Shown: positions 5,934 to 7,317 of the stretch, in pieces | How positions within the stretch are numbered: the stretch's first letter is position 1 | How the letters are laid out: each line of letters opens with the position of its first letter | Assembly: GCA_005778045.1 (NCBI GenBank) | Contig: SXKQ01000197.1 | Location: 1-7,317 of the forward strand | DNA: 7,317 bases | Source of the DNA: Planctomycetia bacterium | Lineage (GTDB): Bacteria > Planctomycetota > UBA1135 > GCA-002686595 | Direction of reading: 5' to 3' | Program-made: the position numbers and the translations under genes | The notes under the pieces: generated by a model | The model's input: the letters and a program-made list of their open reading frames with translations, nothing else | The model's database searches: none | What the model was told of the DNA's origin: nothing

Positions 5934-7070
5934 ATGAAGCACCTTCTCCCCTTCGTGTCGCTCACCCTGTTCGCCTCGCTGGCTCACGCCGGCGACGCGG
6001 ACACGCTGCGTTTCAAGGCCAAGGCAGGCACGCGCGTGCTGAAGAGCTTCGAACTCAAGCACGAGCTGCGCATCGACGACATGGGCGCCATCGAGGGCGA
6101 CCTGCCGTTCCGTTCCGATGGCACGGGCGGGTGGATCAGCTCGACGCACACGGTGCAGTACGTCGACGAGTACAAGCTCGACTGCGACGACCTGCCGCGC
6201 AACTTCTTGCGCGCGGTGCGCGGTGCTCAGGGCGTCGGCGAGGCCAAGGTCGTGTTCGCGACCGGCGAGGTGCGGCCCGAGGCGTCGCGCTCGTCGTCCG
6301 CGCTCAATCGGCAGGTGCTCGAGTTCCAGTACGTCGAGGAGGAGCGCGACTGGTCGCGCGCCTACGTGAAGGTCGACGGCGAGGAGGAACTGCTCGAGGG
6401 CCTGCACGGCGAATTCGAGTTGCTCGCGCTGCTGCCGCCCGGCCCGGTGGAGCCCGGCGCCAGTTGGCCAGTGGACCTGTGGCGCTTCCGTGAGGTGCTC
6501 GTGCCCGGAGGGGACCTCAAGCTCGTGCCGGAAGGCGGCTCGATGTTTGGCCGCATGATGGAGATCGGGGTCGGCGGCGATTTCGCCGACTTCTACGTGC
6601 CGCAGGGCGGCGAGATCGTCGCGACATACAAGGGGCGGCGCCCGGTGACCGTGGTCGAGGGCACGCCGCCGCTCGTCGTTGAGGCGGGCGTGATCGAGCT
6701 CGCGGTCAACTTCGTGAGCCTTGCCGATCGCGAGTACCTCTACCGCATGGCGATGCCTCAGACCGAGCGGCGGGAGAGCGCCAAGCTCGAGGACGTGCCG
6801 CTCGAGTACACCTTCCTTGGCACCGGCGAGCTCCTGTGGGACATCGAGGGCGGTCGCGCGCTCTCGCTCACGCTCGAAGGTCAGGAGGGCTACATGAGCA
6901 CGGTGACTAAGACGCGCTTCGACCGGCCGAAGCCCGAGCGCTATTCCCAGCAAAGCCGCTTCAGCGGGCCGCTGAAGCTCCAGATCACGTTCGCCGACGG
7001 CTCCAACGTGTCCAACCTGCCAGAGCGCGTGAATCCCAAGGCCGACGTCTCGCGTCGGCGCAAGAAGTAG
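5934..7070 (+). CDS. Exported protein of unknown function
   Basis: A 378-residue secreted or periplasmic protein that I do not recognise. Residues 1-19 are a clear signal peptide ([19 protein letters not shown], cleavage before GD). The rest looks beta-rich and hydrophilic, with one Cys (84) and no membrane segment. It opens with a strand pattern [10 protein letters not shown], has [18 protein letters not shown] at 166-183, then [20 protein letters not shown] (291-310), and ends in a basic tail SRRRKK. The 'GPVxPGxSW' and 'GELLWD' phrases resemble beta-barrel-like hypothetical proteins I have seen in planctomycetes (DUF6263-like style), a weak similarity from memory. The start is supported by the signal peptide and by GAGG (5924-5927), which overlaps the upstream stop and lies 6 bases from the ATG; longer in-frame starts fall inside the preceding gene. 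The 8-base gap implies translation from the same mRNA as the repeat protein, so the two may work together in the envelope. Confidence 0.82.
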   Translation: MKHLLPFVSLTLFASLAHAGDADTLRFKAKAGTRVLKSFELKHELRIDDMGAIEGDLPFRSDGTGGWISSTHTVQYVDEYKLDCDDLPRNFLRAVRGAQGVGEAKVVFATGEVRPEASRSSSALNRQVLEFQYVEEERDWSRAYVKVDGEEELLEGLHGEFELLALLPPGPVEPGASWPVDLWRFREVLVPGGDLKLVPEGGSMFGRMMEIGVGGDFADFYVPQGGEIVATYKGRRPVTVVEGTPPLVVEAGVIELAVNFVSLADREYLYRMAMPQTERRESAKLEDVPLEYTFLGTGELLWDIEGGRALSLTLEGQEGYMSTVTKTRFDRPKPERYSQQSRFSGPLKLQITFADGSNVSNLPERVNPKADVSRRRKK

Positions 7071-7106
7071 CGCGCATCCGTCGGGGCCGACCGTGCGCGG
7101 CGTACC

Positions 7107-7121
7107 CGTCCGCGGCGGACG
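7107..7121. repeat. Perfect 15-base inverted repeat before htpG
   Basis: CGTCCGC and GCGGACG flank a single G, giving a 6-bp stem with a 3-base loop. No T-tract follows, so it is not a standard intrinsic terminator. It lies in the 151-base gap between the unknown exported protein and htpG and could be an operator, a weak terminator or chance in GC-rich DNA. No CIRCE element (TTAGCACTC-N9-GAGTGCTAA) is visible in this gap. Confidence 0.3.
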
Positions 7122-7221
7122 AGAGGCGCCGTGCGTCGCTTCCAAGAGTGCGCGCCGCAGCCTATCTTCCCGGCCCGAAATCCGTGCGCCGGACCGCGCG
7201 CGCCCAGACGCGAGAACACCC

Positions 7222-7317
7222 ATGACGAACGCAACCGAGACCCGCGCATTTCAGGCCGAAGTCAAGGAACTGCTCGGCCTGATGATCCACTCGCTCTACT
7301 CGCACAAGGAGATCTTC
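7222..7317 (+). CDS. htpG: Molecular chaperone HtpG (Hsp90), N-terminal fragment
   Basis: The first 32 codons of an open frame cut by the window edge. The translation contains [20 protein letters not shown] followed by YSHKEIF. This matches the start of the Hsp90 ATPase domain (E. coli HtpG has [27 protein letters not shown], from memory). HtpG is an ATP-dependent cytoplasmic chaperone that remodels client proteins with the DnaK system; the full protein is usually about 620-650 residues. The ATG at 7222 agrees with the usual start only a few residues before ETR. Only weak ribosome-binding sequence (CGAGAA) precedes it. A possible -10, TATCTT (7163-7168), lies 53 bases upstream with a poor -35 (TTCCAA, 7140-7145). 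A housekeeping gene, probably unrelated to the repeat proteins. Confidence 0.9.
   Translation, partial: MTNATETRAFQAEVKELLGLMIHSLYSHKEIF

Noticed and set aside
7107..7121. Inverted repeat as the terminator of the exported-protein gene
   Set aside because: No T-tract follows and the stem is short. It is kept only as a low-confidence repeat.
4609..7223. Long minus-strand open frames (5823-4609 and 7223-5769) opposite the repeat gene and the exported protein
   Set aside because: They lie antisense to well-supported genes, have low-complexity composition and no recognisable features. High GC suppresses stop codons on the opposite strand.

Overview
The window is very GC-rich. It carries secreted and lipoprotein-type genes built on MORN_2/YwqK-like repeats, plus a secreted trypsin-like protease whose C-terminal domain resembles one I recall from secreted proteins of marine Planctomycetota. 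The start of htpG is at the right edge. Most starts lack a strong Shine-Dalgarno sequence. I infer an environmental planctomycete or a similar high-GC, Gram-negative-type bacterium. This rests on protein style, not on a marker gene.

Layout, left to right. Positions 23-58 hold a rho-independent terminator for a gene left of the window. A 21-bp tandem repeat and about 390 bases with no convincing gene follow. Two same-strand repeat proteins come next: a lipoprotein (502-1596) and a short paralog without an export signal (1612-2421). They lie in the same reading frame, separated by one TGA and five codons. A secreted serine protease (4000-2435, minus strand) converges on them, with 13 bases between stops. 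A hairpin with a T-tract on the minus strand lies just upstream of the protease. A GNAT acetyltransferase (4169-4648) is divergent from it. A third repeat paralog (4738-5925) follows, 8 bases ahead of an exported protein of unknown function (5934-7070), and these two probably form an operon. The window ends in the first 32 codons of htpG.

The unifying theme is a family of three proteins made of 24-residue repeats (72 bp of DNA each), with about 11, 11 and 13 units. Two of the three carry export signals. Such proteins are commonly labelled 'toxin-antitoxin YwqK family antitoxin', but no toxin is visible here and the export signals argue against a cytoplasmic antitoxin role. Envelope-located binding or scaffold proteins are more plausible. 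I see no phage, transposon, CRISPR, tRNA or rRNA. The most unusual points are the in-frame TGA junction between the first two paralogs and the conserved repeat order between the second and third.
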